Shown in pieces: positions 8,201-13,843 of a stretch of 20,741 nt of DNA. A program made the position numbers and the translations under genes. How positions within the stretch are numbered: position 1 is the stretch's first letter; each line of letters starts with the position of its first letter. The stretch is from positions 1 through 20,741 of the forward strand of contig CAZBKO010000033.1 of NCBI GenBank assembly GCA_964492545.1. Reading direction: 5' to 3'. The notes under the pieces are model-generated. The model was not told the DNA's origin. It ran no database searches and saw nothing but the letters and a program-made list of their open reading frames with translations. Origin of the DNA: RGIG1934 sp964492545. GTDB lineage: Bacteria; Bacillota; Clostridia; Lachnospirales; Lachnospiraceae.

Positions 8201-8769
8201 CAATTTTAACAGGTGATATGATACCCGATGAAGAAGGTAATGCTGTTGCCAAGGATAACACATTTGGTGTTGTAGGTGGAATGATAACAGGAGTAACAGT
8301 TAAGACAACTAAAAATAACAAAATCATGGCATTTATTACAATAGAAGATTTAGTTGGAACAGTTGAGGTTATTATTTTTTCAAAGGATTATGAGAGATTT
8401 AAAAGCAAGCTTGTTGTGGACAACAAGGTGTATGTATACGGCAAGGTTTCCATTAATGAGGAAGAACGTGGAAAGATAATATGCAGCAATATTGTAGGCT
8501 TCGATGAACTTGAGAAGCAGATTTGGATTCAATTTACAACCAAAGAAGAGTATTTTTCAGCTGAACCCGGATTGTATGATACAATCAGAGATTCAGATGG
8601 AAATGATGAAATAGTTGTGTATATTAAGGATATAAAGGCAAAAAAAGTGCTGCCTAAGAATTATTCAGTTAATGCAGATGAAAATTTACTTTCTATATTA
8701 AGTGAGAAGTATGGCAGTGAAAATGTGCGTGTGGTTGAGAAGACCATGCAGAATGGAGGCAGACGATGA
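5293..8769 (+). CDS. dnaE: DNA polymerase III alpha subunit DnaE
   Basis: Replicative C-family DNA polymerase of 1158 aa, the length of the DnaE1 type. The N-terminal PHP domain has all the usual metal-ligand positions: His7 and His9 in HLHVH, Asp40-His41 in ITDHG, Glu66 in GCEVYVAP, His88, Cys138, and Asp206/His208 in NDIHY. The polymerase core has GPGRGSAAGS (about 355-364) and the catalytic PDIDIDF (about 396-402), with a third acidic position in KMDFLGLRTL (about 549). An OB-fold for single-stranded DNA lies at about 990-1060. ATG 5293 is chosen over ATG 5272 because AGAAAGGA lies 7 nt before it and homologues start MSFTHLHVHT. I see no convincing promoter in the 67 bp after the preceding terminator. 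The stop overlaps the pfkA start by 4 nt. Confidence 0.96.
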   Translation: MSFTHLHVHTEFSLLDGSSKIKELPARAKELGMDSLAITDHGVMYGVIDFYRACRDVGIKPIIGCEVYVAPGSRFDKEQVHGEDRYYHLVLLAENNQGYNNLMKIVSKGFIDGFYYKPRVDYEVLKEYSEGIIALSACLAGEVSRYLARGLYEEGKAAALRYEEIFGKGNFFLELQDHGIAEQRTVNAALLRMHKETGIDLVATNDIHYTFASDWEAHDILLCIQTAKKVSDQDRMRYEGGQYYCKSPEEMASLFSYAPEAIENTGKIAQRCNVEIEFGVTKLPRFDVPDGYTSWEYLNHLCSEGLSQRYPNDDGTLRKRLDYELDTIHTMGYVDYFLIVWDFIHFARENGIMVGPGRGSAAGSIVSYCLGITSIDPIKYSLLFERFLNPERVSMPDIDIDFCYERRQEVIDYVVRKYGKEEVVQIVTFGTLAARGVVRDVGRALDIPYAVCDTVSKSIPMELGITIDKALDKNPELREMYNSDEQIHKLIDMSKRLEGLPRHTSMHAAGVVISQRPVDEYVPLSRSSDGSVTTQYIMTTLEELGLLKMDFLGLRTLTVIQNAVRFAGKSNEISIDINNIDYNDKKVLASIGTGKTDGIFQLESPGMKNFMKELKPENLEDIIAGISLYRPGPMDFIPKYLAGKNNPNNITYECPQLEPILKPTYGCIVYQEQVMQIVRDLAGYTLGRSDLLRRAMSKKKQSVMEKERQSFVYGNPDENVPGCIANGISEEIANKIYDEMIDFAKYAFNKSHAAAYAVVSYQTAYLKYYYPVEFMAALMTSVIDNTTKVSEYIYSCRSMGIEILPPDINDGESGFSVKGNSIRYGLSAIKSIGKNVIDAIVEEREAGGKYNNLKDFIERLSGKEVNKRTIENFIKAGAFDGLGGNRKQFMQVYGMILDQVNDEKKKSITGQMSLFEFADEDTKESFEIKLPNVQDYDVETKLAFEKEVLGIYVSGHPLDNYIEQMKKNVTILTGDMIPDEEGNAVAKDNTFGVVGGMITGVTVKTTKNNKIMAFITIEDLVGTVEVIIFSKDYERFKSKLVVDNKVYVYGKVSINEEERGKIICSNIVGFDELEKQIWIQFTTKEEYFSAEPGLYDTIRDSDGNDEIVVYIKDIKAKKVLPKNYSVNADENLLSILSEKYGSENVRVVEKTMQNGGRR

Positions 8770-9728
8770 AAACTATTGGTGTATTGACAAGTGGCGGAGA
8801 TGCGCCGGGAATGAATGCAGCTATAAGAGCTGTAGTCAGACAGGCACTTAACAGAGGTCTTAAGGTTAAAGGTATAATGAGAGGATACGCCGGATTGCTT
8901 AATGAAGAAATTATAGATATGGATGTTAAGAGTGTATCTGATATTATTCAAAGAGGCGGAACTATTCTATATACTGCCCGATGCGTGGAATTTACAACAG
9001 AAGAGGGTCAGAAAAAGGGCACAGAAATATGTAAAAAGCATGGTATAGACGGACTTGTTGTAATTGGTGGAGATGGCTCATTTAGGGGAGCGCAGAAGCT
9101 TTCACATCTTGGAATAAATACAATTGGAGTTCCGGGAACAATTGATCTTGATATACCGTGTACAGATTATACAATAGGATTTGACACGGCTGTAAATACA
9201 GCAATGGAGGCAATTGATAAGATTAGGGATACCTCCACATCCCACGAAAGATGCAGTGTCATCGAAGTAATGGGCAGAAGTGCAGGATATATTGCACTGT
9301 GGTGCGGCATTGCAAATGGTGCTGAAGACATTTTACTTCCTGAAAGATATGATGGAAACGAGCAGGCACTTCTTGACCACATAAAGGAAACAAAGAGGCT
9401 TGGCAAGAAACATCATATTGTAATCAATGCAGAAGGAATTGGACATTCAACAAGTCTGGCAAAGAAAATTGAGGCAGAGACTGGCATGGAGGCTAGAGCA
9501 ACAATACTTGGACATTTACAGCGCGGTGGAAGTCCAACCTGTACTGACAGGGTTCGTGCGACAATGATGGGTGCAGTTGCTGTAGATTTGCTTTGCGAAG
9601 GAAAAAGTAATAGAGTTGTTGCATTTAGAGAAGGAAGATATATTGATTTTGAGATAGATGCAGCGCTTGCAATGACTAAGAACGTGGATGACTACGAGTA
9701 TCAGATTAGTAAAAATATGTCAATATAA
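8766..9728 (+). CDS. pfkA: ATP-dependent 6-phosphofructokinase
   Basis: Glycolytic enzyme that phosphorylates fructose-6-phosphate to fructose-1,6-bisphosphate. At 320 aa it has the length of bacterial PfkA. The N-terminal nucleotide motif is GVLTSGGDAPGMNAAIR (5-21). GGDGS (101-105) has Gly104, the residue associated with ATP rather than pyrophosphate use. The catalytic loop reads PGTIDLDI, keeping Asp127 and Asp129 but with Leu128 where E. coli has Asn. MGRSAGY and the helix DTSTSHERCSVIEVMGR follow as usual. ATG overlaps the dnaE stop (ATGA), with GGAGG just upstream, so translation is probably coupled. It is followed by a methyltransferase gene after 12 bp. Confidence 0.96.
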   Translation: MKTIGVLTSGGDAPGMNAAIRAVVRQALNRGLKVKGIMRGYAGLLNEEIIDMDVKSVSDIIQRGGTILYTARCVEFTTEEGQKKGTEICKKHGIDGLVVIGGDGSFRGAQKLSHLGINTIGVPGTIDLDIPCTDYTIGFDTAVNTAMEAIDKIRDTSTSHERCSVIEVMGRSAGYIALWCGIANGAEDILLPERYDGNEQALLDHIKETKRLGKKHHIVINAEGIGHSTSLAKKIEAETGMEARATILGHLQRGGSPTCTDRVRATMMGAVAVDLLCEGKSNRVVAFREGRYIDFEIDAALAMTKNVDDYEYQISKNMSI

Positions 9729-9740
9729 GGATTGGGAATA

Positions 9741-10529
9741 ATGATAACATCAACATCAAATGCTCAGGTTAAAAATATAATTAATCTGATGACGAAATCA
9801 AGATACAGAAACAAACAACAAGCATATGTTGTAGAGGGGATTAGAATGTTCATGGAGGTTCCGAGGGAGAAGCTGACAGGTGTTTATATTGCAGCTGATT
9901 CACCTGCGATGAAGGATGAACAGGTGCAGAAAAGATTAAAGAATCTTCAATATGAAGTGTTGTCTGATAGCGTTTTTAAAAGTATTTCCGGAACAGTTAC
10001 TCCACAGGGAATACTTGCCGTTGTGAAAATGCAGGAATATAAGCTTGATAGTATTATTAATGAACACAAGAATAATGCACTTTATTTGGTTCTTGAAGAT
10101 TTGCAGGATCCCGGAAATCTTGGAACAATCATGAGAACGGCTGAGGCAACGGGAGTGAGTGCAATTATTATGAGTAAAAACACTGTTGATATTTATAATC
10201 CGAAGGTTATAAGATCAACTATGGGCACGATATTTAGAGTTCCATTTGTGTATGAGGAGAATATTCTTGAAACAACATCATATATGAAAAAATGTGGAAT
10301 ACATATGGTAGCTGCTCGTCTTGATGGGGATAAATGGTATGACGAGATTGACTGCAAGAACAACATTGCATTTATGATTGGTAATGAGGGTAATGGACTT
10401 AGTAATGAATTAAGTGGGCTTGCAGATGAATTAATGAAAATACCTATGGAAGGTAAAGTTGAATCGCTGAATGCCGCAGTTGCCTCGTCAATTTTAATGT
10501 ATGAGGCATATAGACAGAGAAGAAGTTAA
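9741..10529 (+). CDS. SpoU/TrmH-family RNA 2'-O-methyltransferase
   Basis: AdoMet-dependent RNA ribose methyltransferase of the SPOUT superfamily, probably acting on 23S rRNA, though the target nucleotide is not predictable. Length is 262 aa. An N-terminal substrate-binding domain (about 1-95, with KQQAYVVEGIRMF) precedes the knotted catalytic domain. Motif 1 is LEDLQDPGNLGTIMRTAEA (about 118-136), motif 2 is MIGNEGNGLSNEL (about 212-224) and motif 3 is IPMEGKVESLNAAVASS (about 234-250). ATG 9741 has AAGGA 9 nt upstream; a TTG at 9732 in the same frame is too near that site. It is the last gene of the dnaE-pfkA unit and runs toward a bidirectional terminator. Confidence 0.92.
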   Translation: MITSTSNAQVKNIINLMTKSRYRNKQQAYVVEGIRMFMEVPREKLTGVYIAADSPAMKDEQVQKRLKNLQYEVLSDSVFKSISGTVTPQGILAVVKMQEYKLDSIINEHKNNALYLVLEDLQDPGNLGTIMRTAEATGVSAIIMSKNTVDIYNPKVIRSTMGTIFRVPFVYEENILETTSYMKKCGIHMVAARLDGDKWYDEIDCKNNIAFMIGNEGNGLSNELSGLADELMKIPMEGKVESLNAAVASSILMYEAYRQRRS

Positions 10530-10540
10530 CATGAAATAAA

Positions 10541-10576
10541 GAAAAAAAGCTTAGCGAAAAATCGCTAAGCTTTTTG
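10541..10576. terminator. Bidirectional rho-independent terminator
   Basis: AAAAAGCTTAGCGA (10544-10557) and TCGCTAAGCTTTTT (10562-10575) form a perfect 14-bp stem with a 4-nt loop. T runs lie on both strands, so it can stop the + strand dnaE-pfkA-methyltransferase unit and the minus-strand gene that converges on it. A second inverted repeat without a T run, TGTAGA/TCTACA, lies at 10578-10596. Confidence 0.92.
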
Positions 10577-10611
10577 ATGTAGATAATTAGTCTACACAAT
10601 TGGACTGATAA

Positions 10612-11088
10612 TTAAAGTTCAATAAAATAATCTGGTGTAGATTCACCGTTGATTACATAGTAAGCTTTATTCTCTTCTGTCTTAACATATATGTCGATTG
10701 TTTTGATGTCTTTTAACTTACCTTTAAACTGTGTTGTCCATGCCTTCTTAACATTAGTGATAATGTCGCTTTCAGCAACTTCCTTGTTGTAGAACTGAAG
10801 AAGTACATTTGTCTTAATCTCAGCTTTTTTAGCAGGTGCCTTCTTAGCAGGTGCCTTTTTAGGTGCAGCTTTTTTAGCTTCTGTCTTCTTAACTTCAGCC
10901 TTAGGAGCCTCAGCTTTCTTGACTTCTGCTTTAGGAGCTTCAACCTTTTTTACTTCAGCCTTAGGAGCTTCAACCTTCTTAGTATCAGCTTTAACTTCAG
11001 CAACAACTGGCTTAACTTCTTTAGCTACTGTAGTAGCTGGCTTAACTGCTGTAGCAGTCTTGGTAGTCTTAGTATCCTTACTTGCCAT
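10612..11088 (-). CDS. Lys/Ala/Pro-rich histone-H1-like small protein, DUF6465-like C-terminus
   Basis: A 158-aa protein in two parts. Residues 1-90 are low-complexity, lysine-, alanine-, proline- and glutamate-rich, with three decapeptide repeats KK(V/A)EAPKAEV (38-67 phase) and a PAKKAPAKKA-like tail at 76-89, like the C-terminal tails of histone H1 and bacterial HU-fusion proteins. Residues 91-158 form a compact domain (TNVLLQFYNKEV, then DIKTIDIYVKTEENKAYYVI) that I associate from memory with DUF6465 of Lachnospiraceae. No signal peptide or membrane segment is visible. AAGGAGG lies 8 nt before the ATG and a promoter lies upstream. Function is unknown. A nucleic-acid-associated role is suggested by the basic tail only, and the glutamates partly neutralise it. 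Confidence 0.85.
   Translation of the reverse strand: MASKDTKTTKTATAVKPATTVAKEVKPVVAEVKADTKKVEAPKAEVKKVEAPKAEVKKAEAPKAEVKKTEAKKAAPKKAPAKKAPAKKAEIKTNVLLQFYNKEVAESDIITNVKKAWTTQFKGKLKDIKTIDIYVKTEENKAYYVINGESTPDYFIEL
10892..10981 (-). repeat. Three tandem 30-bp coding repeats
   Basis: Units 10892-10921, 10922-10951 and 10952-10981 differ at a few positions and encode the decapeptide repeats of the histone-like protein. They are coding repeats in frame, not CRISPR: there are no spacers between units. Confidence 0.9.
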
Positions 11089-11135
11089 AATATCTTCCTC
11101 CTTAAATCTAATAACTCCAAATTTACTCCTTTAAA

Positions 11136-11164
11136 ATAATATACCTTAAAGTGGAAATTTGCAA
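11136..11164 (-). promoter_or_regulatory. Predicted promoter of the minus-strand histone-like gene
   Basis: Read on the minus strand, TTGCAA (11159-11164), a 17-nt spacer and TATTAT (11136-11141). The start codon is at 11088, leaving a leader of about 40 nt with AAGGAGG. The surrounding interval 11089-11349 is strongly AT-rich and otherwise holds only the divergent promoter and box described below. Confidence 0.65.
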
Positions 11165-11272
11165 TGATTTTAATTGAAAAATTTGCTCTTTATTCAATAA
11201 TTATAGTAATTTAAGGAATTTTTGAATAAAATTGTGCAATAATTAAAAATTAATAAAAATGTAAAATAAAGC

Positions 11273-11301
11273 TTGCAAATTTTTTTTGATTAGTATATAT
11301 T
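11273..11301 (+). promoter_or_regulatory. Predicted promoter of the GtrA-like gene
   Basis: TTGCAA (11273-11278), a 17-nt spacer containing a run of eight T, and TATATT (11296-11301). It is divergent from the minus-strand promoter and shares its -35 sequence. Confidence 0.6.
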
Positions 11302-11308
11302 CTCCTTT

Positions 11309-11325
11309 TGTAAAGTTATTGTAAC
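11309..11325 (+). promoter_or_regulatory. WalR-like direct-repeat box before the GtrA-like gene
   Basis: TGTAAA, 5 nt, TGTAAC: an exact fit to the published WalR (YycF) consensus TGTWAH-N5-TGTWAH of Bacillus/Staphylococcus. It begins about 8 nt after the predicted -10, so it would cover the start of transcription, a position that would suit repression. The match is seen in sequence; the regulator and its action are inferred. Confidence 0.5.
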
Positions 11326-11349
11326 ATATTGGAAATGGAGATTTGTGTT

Positions 11350-11775
11350 ATGAAGTATATATATGAGAAGCATAAAGAGTTTATTACATATGCAGGCTTT
11401 GGATGTGGAACAGTTGCTCTTAACTTTCTTGGATTTTATGTTTGCTATTATTACTTAGGCAGGGGAACAGTTGTCAGCAATATGGTAGCGTGGGTTATGG
11501 CTGTTACATTTGCATTTATTACTAATAAGCTGTATGTTTTTGAAAGTAAGTCATTTGAGTGGCAGATTATTGTGCATGAAGCAATATCATTTTTTGGATG
11601 TAGAGCATTGACCGGTGCATTTGATGTTATTATGATGTATGAGACAGTTGACAAGCTGCAGATGGACGCAATGCTTATGAAAACCTTAGTTAATATTATT
11701 GTAATTGCTCTTAATTATGTGGTAAGCAAGAAGATAGTGTTTAAGGAAGAATATAGAGAGGCAGCAGCTGAATAG
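11350..11775 (+). CDS. GtrA-like four-helix membrane protein
   Basis: A 141-aa protein with four predicted membrane segments (about 12-34, 42-58, 73-96 and 108-127). The loop after helix 2, ITNKLYVFESK, and ISFFGCRALTGAFDVIMMY in the second half are typical of the GtrA family. GtrA-type proteins are thought to help move lipid-linked sugars across the membrane for glycosylation of O-antigen or wall polymers (GtcA in Listeria acts on teichoic acid). ATG 11350 has GGAG 9 nt upstream; an in-frame ATG at 11335 lacks a good site. It is a single-gene unit between its own promoter and terminator. The substrate is unknown. A WalR-like box in its promoter region, shared with the neighbouring wall hydrolase, fits a role at the cell envelope. 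Confidence 0.85.
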   Translation: MKYIYEKHKEFITYAGFGCGTVALNFLGFYVCYYYLGRGTVVSNMVAWVMAVTFAFITNKLYVFESKSFEWQIIVHEAISFFGCRALTGAFDVIMMYETVDKLQMDAMLMKTLVNIIVIALNYVVSKKIVFKEEYREAAAE

Positions 11776-11784
11776 TTTTAATCT

Positions 11785-11810
11785 AAAGAGTGCGAGAGCA
11801 CTCTTTTTAT
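11785..11810 (+). terminator. Rho-independent terminator after the GtrA-like gene
   Basis: AAAGAGTGC (11785-11793), loop GAGA, GCACTCTTT (11798-11806), then T-rich sequence. A 9-bp perfect stem with a stable tetraloop. Confidence 0.9.
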
Positions 11811-11841
11811 TTGCAGGAACATAGGCATTTGGGGGCAGGGG

Positions 11842-11870
11842 TTGACAAATAGATTATACTCTGCTAGAAT
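11842..11870 (+). promoter_or_regulatory. Strong predicted sigma-A promoter of the wall hydrolase gene
   Basis: TTGACA (11842-11847, perfect -35), 17-nt spacer, TAGAAT (11865-11870). The leader to the ATG is about 75 nt and carries repeated TGTAAY motifs. Confidence 0.8.
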
Positions 11871-11875
11871 ACTTC

Positions 11876-11901
11876 TGTAATAAATGTAACAAATATGTAA
11901 C
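11876..11901 (+). promoter_or_regulatory. WalR-like box(es) before the wall hydrolase gene
   Basis: TGTAAC (11885-11890), 5 nt, TGTAAC (11896-11901): an exact WalR-type box. An extra half-site TGTAAT (11876-11881) lies 3 nt before it, and a TGTAAA occurs at 11918. The box begins about 14 nt after the -10, so it lies in the early transcribed region. WalR controls wall hydrolases in Bacillus and Staphylococcus, and the gene downstream is one, which supports the call. No experimental proof is available here. Confidence 0.55.
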
Positions 11902-11951
11902 ATTTATGAATTGCATTTGTAAAATATTAGAACCCGAAAGGTGAAAAGAAA

Positions 11952-13196
11952 ATGAAAACTATTTGGAATATGAAACATAAGAAGACGATTGCTGCGGTAT
12001 CAACTGCAATGGCATGCGCTTTATTAGGAATCTGTGCAGTAGTTTTACCTGATAATAAGAAGACTGAAGCTGACACTGCAATAGCTTCGATTGAAGCTGA
12101 GAATACAGAGTCTGCAGCAGCAGAGGTTGAGGAAGTAAGCAACGATATTGTAAAAAAAGCAGTAGAAGAAACAACAACAGCTAAGAAGGTTGAAGAAAAA
12201 GCAACAGAGGAAACAACAACTAAGAAGGAATATAACGGTGCTTATAAGAACAAATTCATGGTTAATCTTAACAGTGAATATCTTAATATTAGAGCAAAGG
12301 CAGATGCCAATGCAGAAGTAATTGGAAAGCTATATGTTGGTGCTGGCGGTGATGTTCTTAAGAAAGGCAAGAATTGGACCAAGATTTCATCGGGAACAGT
12401 TAAAGGATACGTAAGTACAGAATATTTGTTGTTTGATGAAGATGCTGAGAAGAAAGCAAAGGAATGTGGTACACTTGTTGTAACAATAACAGCAGATTCA
12501 CTTAGAGTTAGAAAAGAGCCAAGTACAGAGGCAGGAATTTACGGAACAGTTGCAAACGGTGAGACATATACAGGATTGGGCAAGAAAAATGGTTTTATAG
12601 CAATTAGTTTTGAAGGTAATGACGGATATATTTCAGCAGATTATGTAACTACTGAACTTACTATTAATAAAGCAGTTTCCATTGAGGAAGAACAGGAAGC
12701 TATTAGACAGGAACAGGAAAGACTTGAGCAGGAGAGATTAGAGAATGAAAGAAAGGCTCAGGAAGAGGCTGATGCAATTGCAAAGGCTACAGCAGAGAGC
12801 AAGTTCGTGGAGACCGTAAAAGGCTCAGCTTACAATGTTTCAGAAGAGGATGCTTATTTGCTTGCATGTGTGGTAGCTGCTGAATCTGGCTATGAGTGCT
12901 ATGAGGGTCAGCTGGCAGTAGCAAATATTGTTCTTAACAGATTAAAGAGTGGTGTTTTTGGAAGCACTATGAAAGATGTTCTATATGCAAGTGGACAGTT
13001 TACTGTAGTAAGCTCGCAGAGATTTGCAGATGTTAGAACAAATGGACCAAACGAGACATCTATTAAGGCAGCTAAGGATGCTTTGTCAGGTACAAATAAT
13101 GTGCCTGGGTTTACCAGCTTTTGTGCATCTTGGGCAGCCAATTATTCAAGATATACAGAATACACGATTGTTGGAAATCAGGTATTTTATCGATAA
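11952..13196 (+). CDS. Secreted SH3-domain/SleB-type cell wall hydrolase
   Basis: A 414-aa envelope protein. The N-terminus (MKTIWNMKHKK, then a hydrophobic stretch 12-32) is a signal peptide or membrane anchor; no lipobox is obvious. Residues 40-95 are Glu/Ala/Thr-rich, probably a disordered wall-crossing linker. Two bacterial SH3 domains follow (about 103-161 with LNIRAKADANAEVIGKL; about 174-233 with DSLRVRKEPSTEAGIYG), which usually bind peptidoglycan. A charged coiled coil rich in QERLEQERLE spans about 243-285. The C-terminal domain (about 295-414) is a SleB/CwlJ-type hydrolase, with VVAAESGYECYEGQLAVANI (307-326) carrying candidate catalytic Glu311. Family members cleave peptidoglycan glycan strands. 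It is not proof of sporulation: many vegetative clostridial proteins have this domain. AAAGGTG precedes the ATG. It is a single-gene unit. Confidence 0.9.
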   Translation: MKTIWNMKHKKTIAAVSTAMACALLGICAVVLPDNKKTEADTAIASIEAENTESAAAEVEEVSNDIVKKAVEETTTAKKVEEKATEETTTKKEYNGAYKNKFMVNLNSEYLNIRAKADANAEVIGKLYVGAGGDVLKKGKNWTKISSGTVKGYVSTEYLLFDEDAEKKAKECGTLVVTITADSLRVRKEPSTEAGIYGTVANGETYTGLGKKNGFIAISFEGNDGYISADYVTTELTINKAVSIEEEQEAIRQEQERLEQERLENERKAQEEADAIAKATAESKFVETVKGSAYNVSEEDAYLLACVVAAESGYECYEGQLAVANIVLNRLKSGVFGSTMKDVLYASGQFTVVSSQRFADVRTNGPNETSIKAAKDALSGTNNVPGFTSFCASWAANYSRYTEYTIVGNQVFYR

Positions 13197-13206
13197 TAAT
13201 ACTAGA

Positions 13207-13246
13207 AAAAAGGGTATGGAATTTATATTGAATTCTATGCCCTTTT
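13207..13246 (+). terminator. Rho-independent terminator after the wall hydrolase gene
   Basis: GGGTATGGAATT (13212-13223) pairs with AATTCTATGCCC (13231-13242), 12 bp with two G-U pairs, extended by A/T pairs, and ends in TTTT. Confidence 0.85.
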
Positions 13247-13258
13247 GCGATTTTGTAA

Positions 13259-13287
13259 TTGCAAATAATTGCATAATAGAGTATTAT
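13259..13287 (+). promoter_or_regulatory. Predicted promoter of the nfeD-SPFH pair
   Basis: TTGCAA (13259-13264), 17-nt spacer, TATTAT (13282-13287). The nfeD ATG is 44 nt downstream, behind GGAGAGG. Confidence 0.65.
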
Positions 13288-13330
13288 ATAAGATAATATG
13301 TTTCAGCAATACAGAAAGGAGAGGATAAAT

Positions 13331-13768
13331 ATGGATATAATCAGTGCTGTATTATGGTTAGTGTGTTTTGTTGTATTTCTCGTTGTTGAAATTGCAACGG
13401 TGTCACTAGTATCTGTATGGTTTGCCGGAGGAGCTCTTGTAGCATTTATAGTTAATCTTATTGGATTGAATATATGGATACAGGTAGTAACATTTGTGGT
13501 GGTCTCATTGGTATTGTTAGTAGCTACACGTCCGCTTGCAACAAGATTTATTAACAAAGGACTTGTTAAGACGAACGTAGATGAAACTATTGGCAAGAAA
13601 GTTAAGGTTATTGAGAAGATTGATAACATTAATGAGACAGGTAAGACAATGCTCAATGGTGTTGAATGGACAGCAAGAAGCAAGGATGAGAACAGAACCT
13701 TTGAGGCTGGAGAACTTGTCGTAGTTGTCGAAGTACAAGGAGTTAAGCTCATTGTAGAGGGTATATAA
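13331..13768 (+). CDS. NfeD-like membrane protein (short form)
   Basis: A 145-aa protein with three predicted membrane helices (about 5-25, 28-45, 49-67) and a C-terminal OB-fold-like domain (about 88-145: VKVIEKIDNINETGKTMLNG, VEWTARS, ELVVVVEVQGVKLIVE). Short NfeD proteins are usually encoded next to an SPFH protein, as here (13844), and the two are thought to work together in membrane microdomains or membrane-protein quality control. ATG 13331 has GGAGAGG 6 nt upstream. The reading frame is open from 13298 but has no site there. The OB-fold of NfeD proteins is considered a protein-interaction module rather than a nucleic-acid binder. The exact role in this organism is unknown. Confidence 0.9.
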   Translation: MDIISAVLWLVCFVVFLVVEIATVSLVSVWFAGGALVAFIVNLIGLNIWIQVVTFVVVSLVLLVATRPLATRFINKGLVKTNVDETIGKKVKVIEKIDNINETGKTMLNGVEWTARSKDENRTFEAGELVVVVEVQGVKLIVEGI

Positions 13769-13786
13769 TTACCAAGGGGGGGATTG

Positions 13787-13804
13787 ATGCCAAAGTGTCG
13801 TTAG
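13787..13804 (+). other. Possible five-codon leader ORF before the SPFH gene
   Basis: ATG-CCA-AAG-TGT-CGT-TAG, preceded by a G-rich AGGGGGGA 3 nt upstream. It lies in the 75-bp nfeD-SPFH gap together with an inverted repeat AAAGTGT (13792-13798) / ACACTTT (13822-13828). The spacing is short and there is no other support. Confidence 0.2.
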
Positions 13805-13843
13805 TTCCTTTATTATTCTTAACACTTTAGAAATGGAGGATTT

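Noticed and set aside
10892..10981. 30-bp repeats as a possible mini CRISPR array
   Set aside because: The units are directly adjacent without spacers and encode decapeptide repeats in frame.
11952..13196. Wall hydrolase as evidence of a spore germination system
   Set aside because: SleB/CwlJ-type domains joined to SH3 domains are common in vegetative clostridial wall proteins. No spore gene is nearby.
13303..13752. 149-codon minus-strand frame opposite nfeD
   Set aside because: Thr/Ser/Asn-rich antisense shadow of a gene with clear family identity on the + strand.
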